Below are positions 15,935-23,462 of a stretch of 64,000 nt of DNA, in pieces (positions within the stretch are counted from its first letter, which is position 1; every line of letters starts with the position of its first letter). The position numbers and the translations under genes are program-made. The notes below the pieces were generated by a model. It did not search any database. It was not told where the DNA came from and worked only from the letters and a program-made list of their open reading frames with translations. This stretch comes from JAMOBE01 sp039908285 (GTDB taxonomy: Bacteria; Pseudomonadota; Alphaproteobacteria; Rhodospirillales; Rhodospirillaceae): the NCBI GenBank assembly GCA_039908285.1, contig JAMOBE010000005.1, positions 1 to 64,000 on the forward strand, read 5' to 3'.

Positions 15935-18655
15935 ATGACGGACGAGTCGCGCCAATCAGCCTCGCCCGTGGGCCAGGTCATCACGTTCTATTCCTTCAAG
16001 GGCGGGTGCGGGCGCACGATGGCGCTCGCCAACATTGCCTGCCTGCTGGCGCGGCGAAAGGACAAGCCGAGGGTTCTGGTGGTTGACTGGGACCTGGAGG
16101 CGCCCAGCCTGCACCGCTATTTCCGCGCCCACCTCGACAAGGACAGGTCCGCGGAGGCTCCGGGACTGATCGATCTGTTCCTTGAACTGGACGGCAAGGT
16201 GCCAAAGGAACCGCGGGAAGGGGAGCAGTGTGACCCTGACGAGACGGCGGAGCGCTACATCAAAGCCCTCGACCTCGCCCCATACATCCAAAAGACCGGG
16301 ATCGAGGGCATCCATCTGCTGGCGGCCGGGCGGTTCGATGCCGAGTACGCGTCCAAGGTCAACACCTTCATGTGGGAAGGCCTGTACTCCCGCTGCCCGC
16401 CCCTGTTCCGGACCCTGGCGGCGGCGCTCGCGGCGCGGTACGACTACGTGCTGATCGATTCCCGCACCGGCCTGACCGACATCGGCGGCATCTGCACCAT
16501 GCTGATGCCGGAGAAGCTGGTGGCGGTGTTCACACCCAATCGCCAGAGTCTCATCGGCCTGATCGAGCATCTGCGCGCGACCCTGAAATACCGCAGCGAG
16601 TCGGCGGACTTCCGGCCGCTGCTGATCTATCCCCTGCCCTCGCGGCTCGACCTCACCGTCAGCGAAAAGTTGAAACTCACCTGGCGACGGGGCGATGGCG
16701 GCGACATTCCCGGCTACGAGCCCAAATTCGCCGAGTTGTTCACCTCCGGCTATGGCCTCGAGGACTGCGACGTCGACGTCAAGGATTATTTCAACACGGT
16801 CCAGATCCAGCACATTCCCGAATACTCCTATGGCGAGGAAATCGCCGTCCTTGGCACGGAGCCGGGAGACCGGCTGTCGCTGGCCGCCAGCTACGAGCTG
16901 ACCGTGGAATGGCTGGCGGGCGACTATCCGGCCTGGCAGTCCCGCGAGCGGACCAACGACATCCGTTTCCTGGAACAGGTCACTCAAGAATTGGTCGAGG
17001 CGCGGGCCCTCGTCCAGAGCGCCGAAACCCGCGTCGTCGTGGCCAATAAGGCCCGTGACGTGTACGAGCGCTCCCGCAAGGTGTTCGGAGACGACGACCG
17101 ACGCACCCTGGTCGCGGGCGACGACCTGGCCCGGGCCCTCCTGGACAACGGCCACTGGGCGGAGGCGGAGGGTGTGGCCACCGCCGTGCTTGCACACCGG
17201 CACTGGACGACGGACCCGCCACCACCGACCGTAACGGACACTTCCATCAACCCTCCCCCTCTCCCCCTCGAGGGGGAGAGGGCCGGGGTGAGGGGGTGGG
17301 GCAACCAGCACCATCCCGAGAGTTTCGGCACCCCCCTCACCCAACCCTCTCCCCCCGAAGAGGGGGGGAGAGGGCTTACAAGACGTGCCGTAACGCCGGA
17401 CACGCTGTCCTCCATCGTTACCCTGGTGGCGAGTCTTCTCCGCCAGAACAAGATCGCCGAGGCCGCACGCCACCTTGATGCCGCCACAGCGGCGACACGC
17501 GACCTGAGTGACGGTGACCCGGTGAAATGGACGCTTCTGGCCTTGCGGGGCGATATGCTCCATGCCCAGGGTGACTACGTCGAGGCGCGGGCGCTGCGCG
17601 AACAGGCACTGACCGCCCGCCGTCGCGTGCTGGGTGAGGAACACCCCAGCACCCTCACAAGTATGAGCGACCTGGCCTGGACCCTGCGGGCGCAGGGCGA
17701 CCTGGCCGGGGCGCGGGCGCTGCACGAACAGGCACTGGCCGTCCGCCGCCGCATGCTGGGCGAGGAACACCCCGACACCCTCACCAGCATGGACAACCTG
17801 GCCGCGACCCTGCGGGCGCAGGGCGATCTGCCCGGGGCGCGGGCGCTGCAGGAACAGGTGCTGGCCGTCCGCCGTCGCGTGATGGGTGAGGAACACCCCG
17901 ACACCCTCACCAGCATGAACAACCTGGCCTTGACCCTGGAGGACCAGGGTGATCTGGCCGGGGCGCGGGCGCTGGAGGAACAGGTGCTGGCCGTTCACCG
18001 CCGCGTGTTGGGTGAGGAACACCCCGACACCCTCACCAGCATGAACAACCTGGCCGGGACCCTGTGGTCGCAGGGCGATCTGCCCGGGGCGCGGGCGCTG
18101 CACGAGCAGGAGTACGCCATCTGCCGCCGCGTGCTGGGTGAGGAACACCCCGACACCCTCACCAGCATGGGCAACCTGGCCTTGACCCTGGGGGCGCAGG
18201 GCGATCTGGCCGGGGCGCGGGCGCTGCTGGAACAGGTGCTGGCCCTCCGCCGCAAGGTTCTGGGCGAGGAACACCCCGACACCCTCGCCAGCATGAACAA
18301 CTTGGCCGTGACCCTGGAGGACCAGGACGATCTGGCCGGGGCGCGGGCGCTGGAGGAACAGGCACTGGCCGTTTACCGCCGTGTGCTGGGCGAGGAACAC
18401 CCCGCCACACTCACCATCATGAACAACCTGGCCTCGACCCTGCGGGCGCAGGGCGACCTGACCGGGGCGCTGGCGCTGCACGAACGGTTGCTGACCCTCC
18501 GCAGCAAGATTCTGGGCGAGGAGCACCCCCACACCCTCGCTACGCTGGATGCGCTGGCCGAGGTCACCGAGGCCATGGGGGATGCGGAGGGGGCCTTGCG
18601 GTTGAAGGCCATGGGCATCGCCCGCCGTCGCCGAAAGGGCAGGGCAATCGGGTGA
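15935..18655 (+). CDS. KGGVGR-type MinD/ParA-like ATPase with C-terminal TPR array
   Basis: A 906-residue protein pairing an N-terminal MinD-like P-loop ATPase (deviant Walker A FKGGCGRTMALANIA near 26, DWDLEAP near 50, DSRTGLTDIGG near 178) with a C-terminal array of eight 42-residue kinesin-light-chain-type TPR units (17570-18577). Such ATPases are encoded beside TIR or caspase-like effectors in predicted conflict systems, and here the TIR gene is immediately upstream. A full REP-A repeat lies in frame between the two halves (about residues 435-482), adding low-complexity peptide such as LPLEGERAGVRG. The last codons RAIG and the stop come from a repeat terminus, so the original C-terminus may have been different. 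Confidence 0.8.
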   Translation: MTDESRQSASPVGQVITFYSFKGGCGRTMALANIACLLARRKDKPRVLVVDWDLEAPSLHRYFRAHLDKDRSAEAPGLIDLFLELDGKVPKEPREGEQCDPDETAERYIKALDLAPYIQKTGIEGIHLLAAGRFDAEYASKVNTFMWEGLYSRCPPLFRTLAAALAARYDYVLIDSRTGLTDIGGICTMLMPEKLVAVFTPNRQSLIGLIEHLRATLKYRSESADFRPLLIYPLPSRLDLTVSEKLKLTWRRGDGGDIPGYEPKFAELFTSGYGLEDCDVDVKDYFNTVQIQHIPEYSYGEEIAVLGTEPGDRLSLAASYELTVEWLAGDYPAWQSRERTNDIRFLEQVTQELVEARALVQSAETRVVVANKARDVYERSRKVFGDDDRRTLVAGDDLARALLDNGHWAEAEGVATAVLAHRHWTTDPPPPTVTDTSINPPPLPLEGERAGVRGWGNQHHPESFGTPLTQPSPPEEGGRGLTRRAVTPDTLSSIVTLVASLLRQNKIAEAARHLDAATAATRDLSDGDPVKWTLLALRGDMLHAQGDYVEARALREQALTARRRVLGEEHPSTLTSMSDLAWTLRAQGDLAGARALHEQALAVRRRMLGEEHPDTLTSMDNLAATLRAQGDLPGARALQEQVLAVRRRVMGEEHPDTLTSMNNLALTLEDQGDLAGARALEEQVLAVHRRVLGEEHPDTLTSMNNLAGTLWSQGDLPGARALHEQEYAICRRVLGEEHPDTLTSMGNLALTLGAQGDLAGARALLEQVLALRRKVLGEEHPDTLASMNNLAVTLEDQDDLAGARALEEQALAVYRRVLGEEHPATLTIMNNLASTLRAQGDLTGALALHERLLTLRSKILGEEHPHTLATLDALAEVTEAMGDAEGALRLKAMGIARRRRKGRAIG
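17240..17377. repeat. REP-A repeat inserted in frame within a coding sequence
   Basis: This copy is nearly identical to the intergenic copy at 33981-34109, including the centre GGGGCAACCAGCACCATC. It keeps the reading frame of the ATPase-TPR gene open and is translated into about 45 residues rich in Pro, Gly, Glu and Arg. The host text on either side (AEGVATAVLAH and PDTLSSIVTLV) resembles consecutive parts of a TPR region. Confidence 0.85.
17570..18577 (+). repeat. eight tandem 126-bp units encoding TPR repeats
   Basis: Each unit encodes 42 residues of the form GDLAGARALHEQ...LGEEHPDTLTSM. The DNA of the inner units is highly similar, including third positions, which suggests recent duplication or gene conversion. 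Copy number could vary between strains. Confidence 0.9.
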
Positions 18656-19009
18656 CGTGAGAACCGGCATCAAGTTTCCCGCAAACTTAAGCCCTCCCCC
18701 TCGATGGGGGAGCAAACTTAAGCCCTCCCCCTCGATGGGGGAGGGTTTGGGTGGGGGTGGCAGTGAAGCGCGCACAGACGACTGTATATTCGCACAAAAG
18801 CTGAATTAACGGGCGCACCCCGATGCACCTACGTGCTGCACCTTCACCCTCACCCAACCCTCCCCCATCAAGGGGGAGGGCTTTTTTTGCGGGAAACGGA
18901 TGGTTTCTACAGCGAAACCCGTACAGCCCAGTTTGCCCAAACTTGTGTGCACACGGTAGCCCCCCGGAAGGGGGGGGAGAGGGCTTTTGGTCGGTTCACC
19001 CGATTGCCC
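18642..19009. repeat. compound repeat: REP-A interrupted by a second palindromic element
   Basis: Outer REP-A termini GGGCAATCGGGTGA (18642-18655) and TCACCCGATTGCCC (18996-19009) are perfect inverted repeats. Within them a second element at 18675-18896 is bounded by TTTCCCGCAAA and TTTGCGGGAAA (perfect, 11 bp). It contains its own CCCTCCCCC(T/A)TC hairpins, and a segment of about 30 bases (CAAACTTAAGCCCTCCCCC...) is duplicated near 18682-18745. The whole fills the space between the convergent ATPase-TPR and nnr genes. Confidence 0.75.
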
Positions 19010-20474
19010 TGGGACGATACCGGGCGAGAAGGGCCGGCAGGGCTTCCGGCAGGTCCTCGGCGATGAGGCCCGGGCCGACGGGGCGGGCCGCCTCGCCGTG
19101 CAGCCAGGCGCCGGCGCAGGCGGCGGCGAAGGCGTCCATGCCCTGGGCCAGCAGGCCGACGATGAGGCCGGCCAGCACGTCTCCCGATCCCGCCGTGCCC
19201 AGGTCGGGGGGGGCGTTGTCGTTGATGACCGCCCGGCCGTCGGGGGCGGCGATCACCGTGTCGGCACCCTTCAGCAGGACGATGGCGCCGCTCTCCGCCG
19301 CCGCCGCCCGGGCGCGCTGCAGGCGGCTGCCGGGGGCGGCGCCGGGGAACAGGCTGGCGTACTCGCCGTCGTGGGGGGTCAGCACGCAGGGGGAGCGGAT
19401 CGCCTTGAACAGGGTGGCGGACTGGTCGCGAAAGGCGGTGAGGGCATCGGCGTCCAGCACCGTCGGCCGCTCCACCGCCAGGGCGGCCAGGACGGTCTCG
19501 CGCGTCGACTCCCCGAGGCCGAACCCGGGACCGATCAGCAGGGCGTTCCAGCGCTTGTCGGCGAAGAGCTGGCGCAACGCCTCGGCATCGGACTGCGTCA
19601 GAACGATGGCGCCGGGAGAGTCGCCGGCGAAGATCGAGGACACGGACGCGGGCGCCGACACGGTGACCAGGGCGGCTCCCACCCGCCGCGCCGCCCGGAC
19701 CGCCAGGCGCCCGGCTCCGCTCATCGGGCCGCCCGCCACCAGGGCGTGGCCCCGCCGGTACTTGTGGGTATCGGCGGCGAGGGAGGGTAGCCGCCACAGG
19801 CCCGGCCCATTGGCAAAGGTCCGGGGAGCGATGGCGTCCAGCACCGATGGAGGGATGCCGATATCGGCCACCACCACCTCGCCGCAGTGCGTCCGGCCGG
19901 GCAGCAGCAGGTGCCCGGGCTTGCGGCGAAAGAAGGTGACGGTGAGACGGGCATGGGGGGCCGCTCCCAGGATGGCTCCGGTATCGCCGTGGATGCCGCT
20001 CGGCACGTCCACGGCGACGCAGTCGAGGCTGCGGGCGTCGATGGCCTCCACCACCTCGCGGACGACGCCGTCCAGCGGCCGCCCGAGTCCGGCGCCGAAC
20101 AGGGCGTCCACCACCAGGTCGCAGCGGTCGAGGAGCGACGGCCCCAGCGGCTCCACCGCACCCCGCCAGCGCGAGGCCGCCCACGCCGCATCCCCCCTCA
20201 GCGCCGACATCTCTCCCGTCAGGCCGACCCGCACCGGCCAGCCGGCCCGCGCCAGCAGCCTCGCCACCACGAAGCCGTCGCCGCCGTTGTTGCCGGGGCC
20301 GCAGAGAATCGACACCCGCCGCGGCCGCCAGCGCCGGCGGATCTCGCGGGCGATTCGCCACCCTGCGGCGGCCATCAGGGTCGGACCGGACACGCCCGCC
20401 GCCATGGCGGCCTGGTCCGCCCGGTACATCTCCGCCACCGCCAGCAGGGCGGCGTCATGATCCGGCCGCGTCAT
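18996..20474 (-). CDS. nnr: bifunctional NAD(P)H-hydrate epimerase / dehydratase
   Basis: Repairs hydrated NAD(P)H. The N-terminal about 210 residues form the YjeF-N epimerase domain (GPGNNGGDGFVVARLL near 58), and the C-terminal half is the ADP-dependent dehydratase with HKYRRGHALVAGG near 225, LTPHDGEY near 363 and the active-site loop GTAGSGDVLAGL near 435. The 492-residue length fits the fused enzyme. The last residues RAIG and the stop are encoded by the REP-A terminus at 18996-19009, as in the convergent gene. It diverges from dadA. Confidence 0.95.
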   Translation of the reverse strand: MTRPDHDAALLAVAEMYRADQAAMAAGVSGPTLMAAAGWRIAREIRRRWRPRRVSILCGPGNNGGDGFVVARLLARAGWPVRVGLTGEMSALRGDAAWAASRWRGAVEPLGPSLLDRCDLVVDALFGAGLGRPLDGVVREVVEAIDARSLDCVAVDVPSGIHGDTGAILGAAPHARLTVTFFRRKPGHLLLPGRTHCGEVVVADIGIPPSVLDAIAPRTFANGPGLWRLPSLAADTHKYRRGHALVAGGPMSGAGRLAVRAARRVGAALVTVSAPASVSSIFAGDSPGAIVLTQSDAEALRQLFADKRWNALLIGPGFGLGESTRETVLAALAVERPTVLDADALTAFRDQSATLFKAIRSPCVLTPHDGEYASLFPGAAPGSRLQRARAAAAESGAIVLLKGADTVIAAPDGRAVINDNAPPDLGTAGSGDVLAGLIVGLLAQGMDAFAAACAGAWLHGEAARPVGPGLIAEDLPEALPALLARYRPRAIG

Positions 20475-20568
20475 GATGTTCCCTCCCTCCGTCGCCGATC
20501 ACTGTATTTCCGGCTGCCTGCGAGCCTATATACTCTGGTTCGGGATGTGAAGGAGAGGGGCCGGAACG

Positions 20569-21825
20569 GTGAAAATCATCGTCATGGGCGCCGGAGTGGT
20601 GGGGGTCAGCGCCGCCCATCGGCTGGCCGAGGATGGCCACGAGGTGGTGGTGGTGGACCGCCGGCCGGGAGCGGGGCTTGAGACCAGCTTCGCCAACGGC
20701 GGCCAGATCTCGGCGAGCCACGCCGAGCCGTGGGCCAACCCATCCACCCCGTGGAAGGCGCTGAAATGGCTCGGTCGCGAGGACGCGCCGCTGGTGTTCC
20801 GCTGGACGCGGGTCGACCCGGCCCTGTGGGCGTGGGGCCTGCGCTTCCTCGGCAACTGCACCGCGGCGCGGGCGCGGGTCAACACCGAGCGCACCCTGCG
20901 GCTCGCCCTGTACAGCCGGGCGGCGCTGAAGGCCCTGCGCGCCGAGACCGGCATCGACTATGACCAGCGGACCGTGGGCATCCTCCACATCTACCGCGAC
21001 GCGGTGGAGTTCGCCCACGCCCGCGCCGCCGCCCGCCACATGGCCGCCCACGGCCTGGCCCGCGAGTCGCTCACCCCCGCCGAGTGCCTGGCCCTGGAGC
21101 CGGCCCTGGCCACGGTCGGGCGGAGCCTCGCCGGCGGCCTCCACAGTCCCGACGACGAGAGCGGCGATGCCCACCTGTTCACCGTCCGCCTCGCCGACCT
21201 GGCGCGGCGGGCCGGGGTCACGTTCCTGTTCGGGCACGAGATCCGCGCCCTGGCCAGCGACGGCGGCCGCATCACCGGCGTGGTCGGCGCCGACGGCCGG
21301 GTGCTGACCGCCGACGCCTACGTGCTGTCTCTCGGCAGCTTCAGTCCCCTGGTGGCCCGCTCGGTGGCGCTGCGCCTGCCGATCTATCCGGCCAAGGGCT
21401 ACTCGATCACCATCGACATCGGCACCTCGGCGGCGGCCCCCACCCTCAGCGTCACCGACGACGAGCTGAAAATGGTGTACTCCCGTCTGGGTGAGCGCCT
21501 GCGCGTCGCCGGGACGGCCGAACTGGCCGGCTGGGACGACCGCCCGACCCCGGTCCGCGCCGACGCCCTGCTGCGCCACGCCCGGGAGATGTTTCCCGAC
21601 GCCGGAGACTATGGACGCGCCCAGCAATGGGCCGGACTGCGGCCGAAGACTCCCGACAGCGTGCCGATCATCGGCCGCTCACCCCTTGCCAACCTGTTCC
21701 TGAACACCGGCCACGGCACCCTGGGATGGACCATGGCCACCGGATCGGCCCGCATCATCGCCGACCTGATCGCCGGACGGACCCCGGAAATCGACCTGTC
21801 GGGACTCGGCCTGGAGCGGTTTTGA
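20569..21825 (+). CDS. dadA: D-amino acid dehydrogenase (FAD-dependent)
   Basis: Oxidises D-amino acids, classically D-alanine, feeding electrons to the respiratory chain. The 418-residue protein starts at a GTG and has the FAD-binding motif VMGAGVVGVSAAHRLA at residues 4-19, then ETSFANGGQIS near 40, characteristic of DadA, and the C-terminal GHGTLGWTMATGSARII near 380. GGAGAGGGG lies upstream of the start. No alanine racemase (dadX) is next to it. Confidence 0.92.
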   Translation: MKIIVMGAGVVGVSAAHRLAEDGHEVVVVDRRPGAGLETSFANGGQISASHAEPWANPSTPWKALKWLGREDAPLVFRWTRVDPALWAWGLRFLGNCTAARARVNTERTLRLALYSRAALKALRAETGIDYDQRTVGILHIYRDAVEFAHARAAARHMAAHGLARESLTPAECLALEPALATVGRSLAGGLHSPDDESGDAHLFTVRLADLARRAGVTFLFGHEIRALASDGGRITGVVGADGRVLTADAYVLSLGSFSPLVARSVALRLPIYPAKGYSITIDIGTSAAAPTLSVTDDELKMVYSRLGERLRVAGTAELAGWDDRPTPVRADALLRHAREMFPDAGDYGRAQQWAGLRPKTPDSVPIIGRSPLANLFLNTGHGTLGWTMATGSARIIADLIAGRTPEIDLSGLGLERF

Positions 21826-21908
21826 CCCGCAGGTAACGGCGCTCCCAGGAAGGCGGCGATGATGCAGGCCACGCCCGCCCATCCGCCGTCCAAACAATGG
21901 GGTCCACC

Positions 21909-23342
21909 TTATTTGGCGGCGCCTTCGGGAGGAGCGCACGTCACCTCGTCCATGGCCTCCGTGACCTTGGCCACCATGGCCGTGGCGCCCGCCTGACGGA
22001 ACAGGTCGAGAGCCTTGCTCCAGTTCCGACATGCCTCCGCCGTGTTGCCGCGCTTCTTGAACAGGAATCCCAGGTTGCCGTACTGGTCGGCCATGCCGGT
22101 CTTGCGTCCGCTCGTCTCGTTCAGGGTCAGCGCCTTGCGGAAGTGCTCCTCGGCGCCGTCGAGGTCGCCCAGCGTCTTGCGGATCAGTCCCAGGTTGGCG
22201 TGGTCGAGGGCCGCCGCCTCCGTGCGGCCAAGTTCCTCGTTCAGGGCCAGCGATGTCCTGAAGTGCTCCTCGGCCCCCGCGCTGTCGCCGCGACTCTTGA
22301 GGATGAGCCCGAGACTGGCGCGCAGGGTGGCGATGCCGGGCTTGCGGCCGAGGCCTTCCTCGAGGGCGAGCGCCTTCTTGTACCACTCCTCGGCGCCGCT
22401 CTTGTCGCCACGGGCCTGGCGGATCAGTCCAAGTCCCGTACTGGCGTCGGCCATGGCCTCCTTGCGCCCGAGGGCCTCGTCGATGGGCAAGGCCTTGCGA
22501 AAAAGCTCCTCGGCCCCGTCGAGATCACCCCGCGACTGGCGGAGTCGACCCAGGACGGCGCATGTGTCCGCCAGGGCCTTCTTGCGCCCGAGGGCCTCAT
22601 TGAGGGCCAGGGCCTTGCGAAAGTGGGTTTCCGCGCCATCGATGTCACCCCGCGACTTCAGGATGAGCCCGAGGGCGTGGTACTGGTTGGCCATCCCATC
22701 CTTGCGATCGAGTTCCTCGTTGAGGGCCAGCGCCTTGCGGTAATGGGTCTCGGCCTCGGTCATCTCGCCCTGCAACTCGTGGACGACCCCGAGGTTGCCC
22801 GAGGCGATGGCGATCGCCTGCCTGTCGCCGGCGGTCTCGCCAATCGCCAGGACCCGCACCAGGGCGGCCTTGGTCCCCGGCAGGTCTCCGGACCGGCGCA
22901 GCAACGCGGCGAGCCGGTTCCAGCCGTCGGCATTGCCCGGGTCGAGGTCCACGGCCTCCCGGTAGATCCCCACGGCCTTGTCGGGACTACCCTGCACGAT
23001 CATCCCCCCGAGATGGCGGAGCGCCGCGGCTGCCGCCACCTTGAGGCCCTCGGCCTTCTTTTCGTCGACCAGCAGGCGGAACTCGCCCTCGGCGGCGGAG
23101 GTGTCTCCCCGCCCGAGCCGGGCCAGGGCGTCGTCGATGCGGGCCGTGGACTGGGGGTCGACGCGAAGGCGCTCCAGAATGCACACCGCCTGTTCCAGCC
23201 CCGAGAGCGGCGGCTCGACACCCCCCTCTTTCCCCGTCGCCCGGCACGTCGGCGTCTCCGCCGCCGCCGCGCCGGCGATGAGGCACGCCGCCGCGACCAT
23301 GGCCATCGCTCCAACCCGCCAACTCGTCATGAACTGTTTCAT
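21909..23342 (-). CDS. secreted tetratricopeptide-repeat protein
   Basis: A 477-residue protein with a Sec signal peptide (MKQFMTSW... to AGAAAAETPT) and about eight to nine TPR units. The C-terminal ones are kinesin-light-chain-like with the recurrent phrase AEEHFRKALALNEELGRK (period about 40 residues). It is therefore probably periplasmic and binds a protein partner; no enzyme domain is seen. ATG at 23342 gives the signal peptide; a second ATG lies 4 codons later. The minus-strand open frame continues far upstream of the start but lies opposite the next real gene and is not coding. Confidence 0.8.
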   Translation of the reverse strand: MKQFMTSWRVGAMAMVAAACLIAGAAAAETPTCRATGKEGGVEPPLSGLEQAVCILERLRVDPQSTARIDDALARLGRGDTSAAEGEFRLLVDEKKAEGLKVAAAAALRHLGGMIVQGSPDKAVGIYREAVDLDPGNADGWNRLAALLRRSGDLPGTKAALVRVLAIGETAGDRQAIAIASGNLGVVHELQGEMTEAETHYRKALALNEELDRKDGMANQYHALGLILKSRGDIDGAETHFRKALALNEALGRKKALADTCAVLGRLRQSRGDLDGAEELFRKALPIDEALGRKEAMADASTGLGLIRQARGDKSGAEEWYKKALALEEGLGRKPGIATLRASLGLILKSRGDSAGAEEHFRTSLALNEELGRTEAAALDHANLGLIRKTLGDLDGAEEHFRKALTLNETSGRKTGMADQYGNLGFLFKKRGNTAEACRNWSKALDLFRQAGATAMVAKVTEAMDEVTCAPPEGAAK

Positions 23343-23462
23343 TCTGTCGGCCACTTCGTGTTGCGTCCCCAGAGTCGCACTATCCGTAATGACTGCCGTC
23401 TGTGCAAGTCCACTCCAGAAGCCTTGCCGATCGATCGGTGACCCACCATACTGCCGCCCGCA

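Noticed and set aside
15956..18775. A 939-residue minus-strand open frame antisense to the ATPase-TPR gene
   Set aside because: It mirrors the 42-residue period of the sense gene and gives Gln/Arg/Gly-rich repetitive sequence without a family or ribosome-binding site; the sense frame has clear ATPase and TPR motifs.
18823..20460. A 545-residue plus-strand frame over nnr
   Set aside because: Ser/Arg/Pro-rich antisense shadow of nnr beginning in the repeat region.
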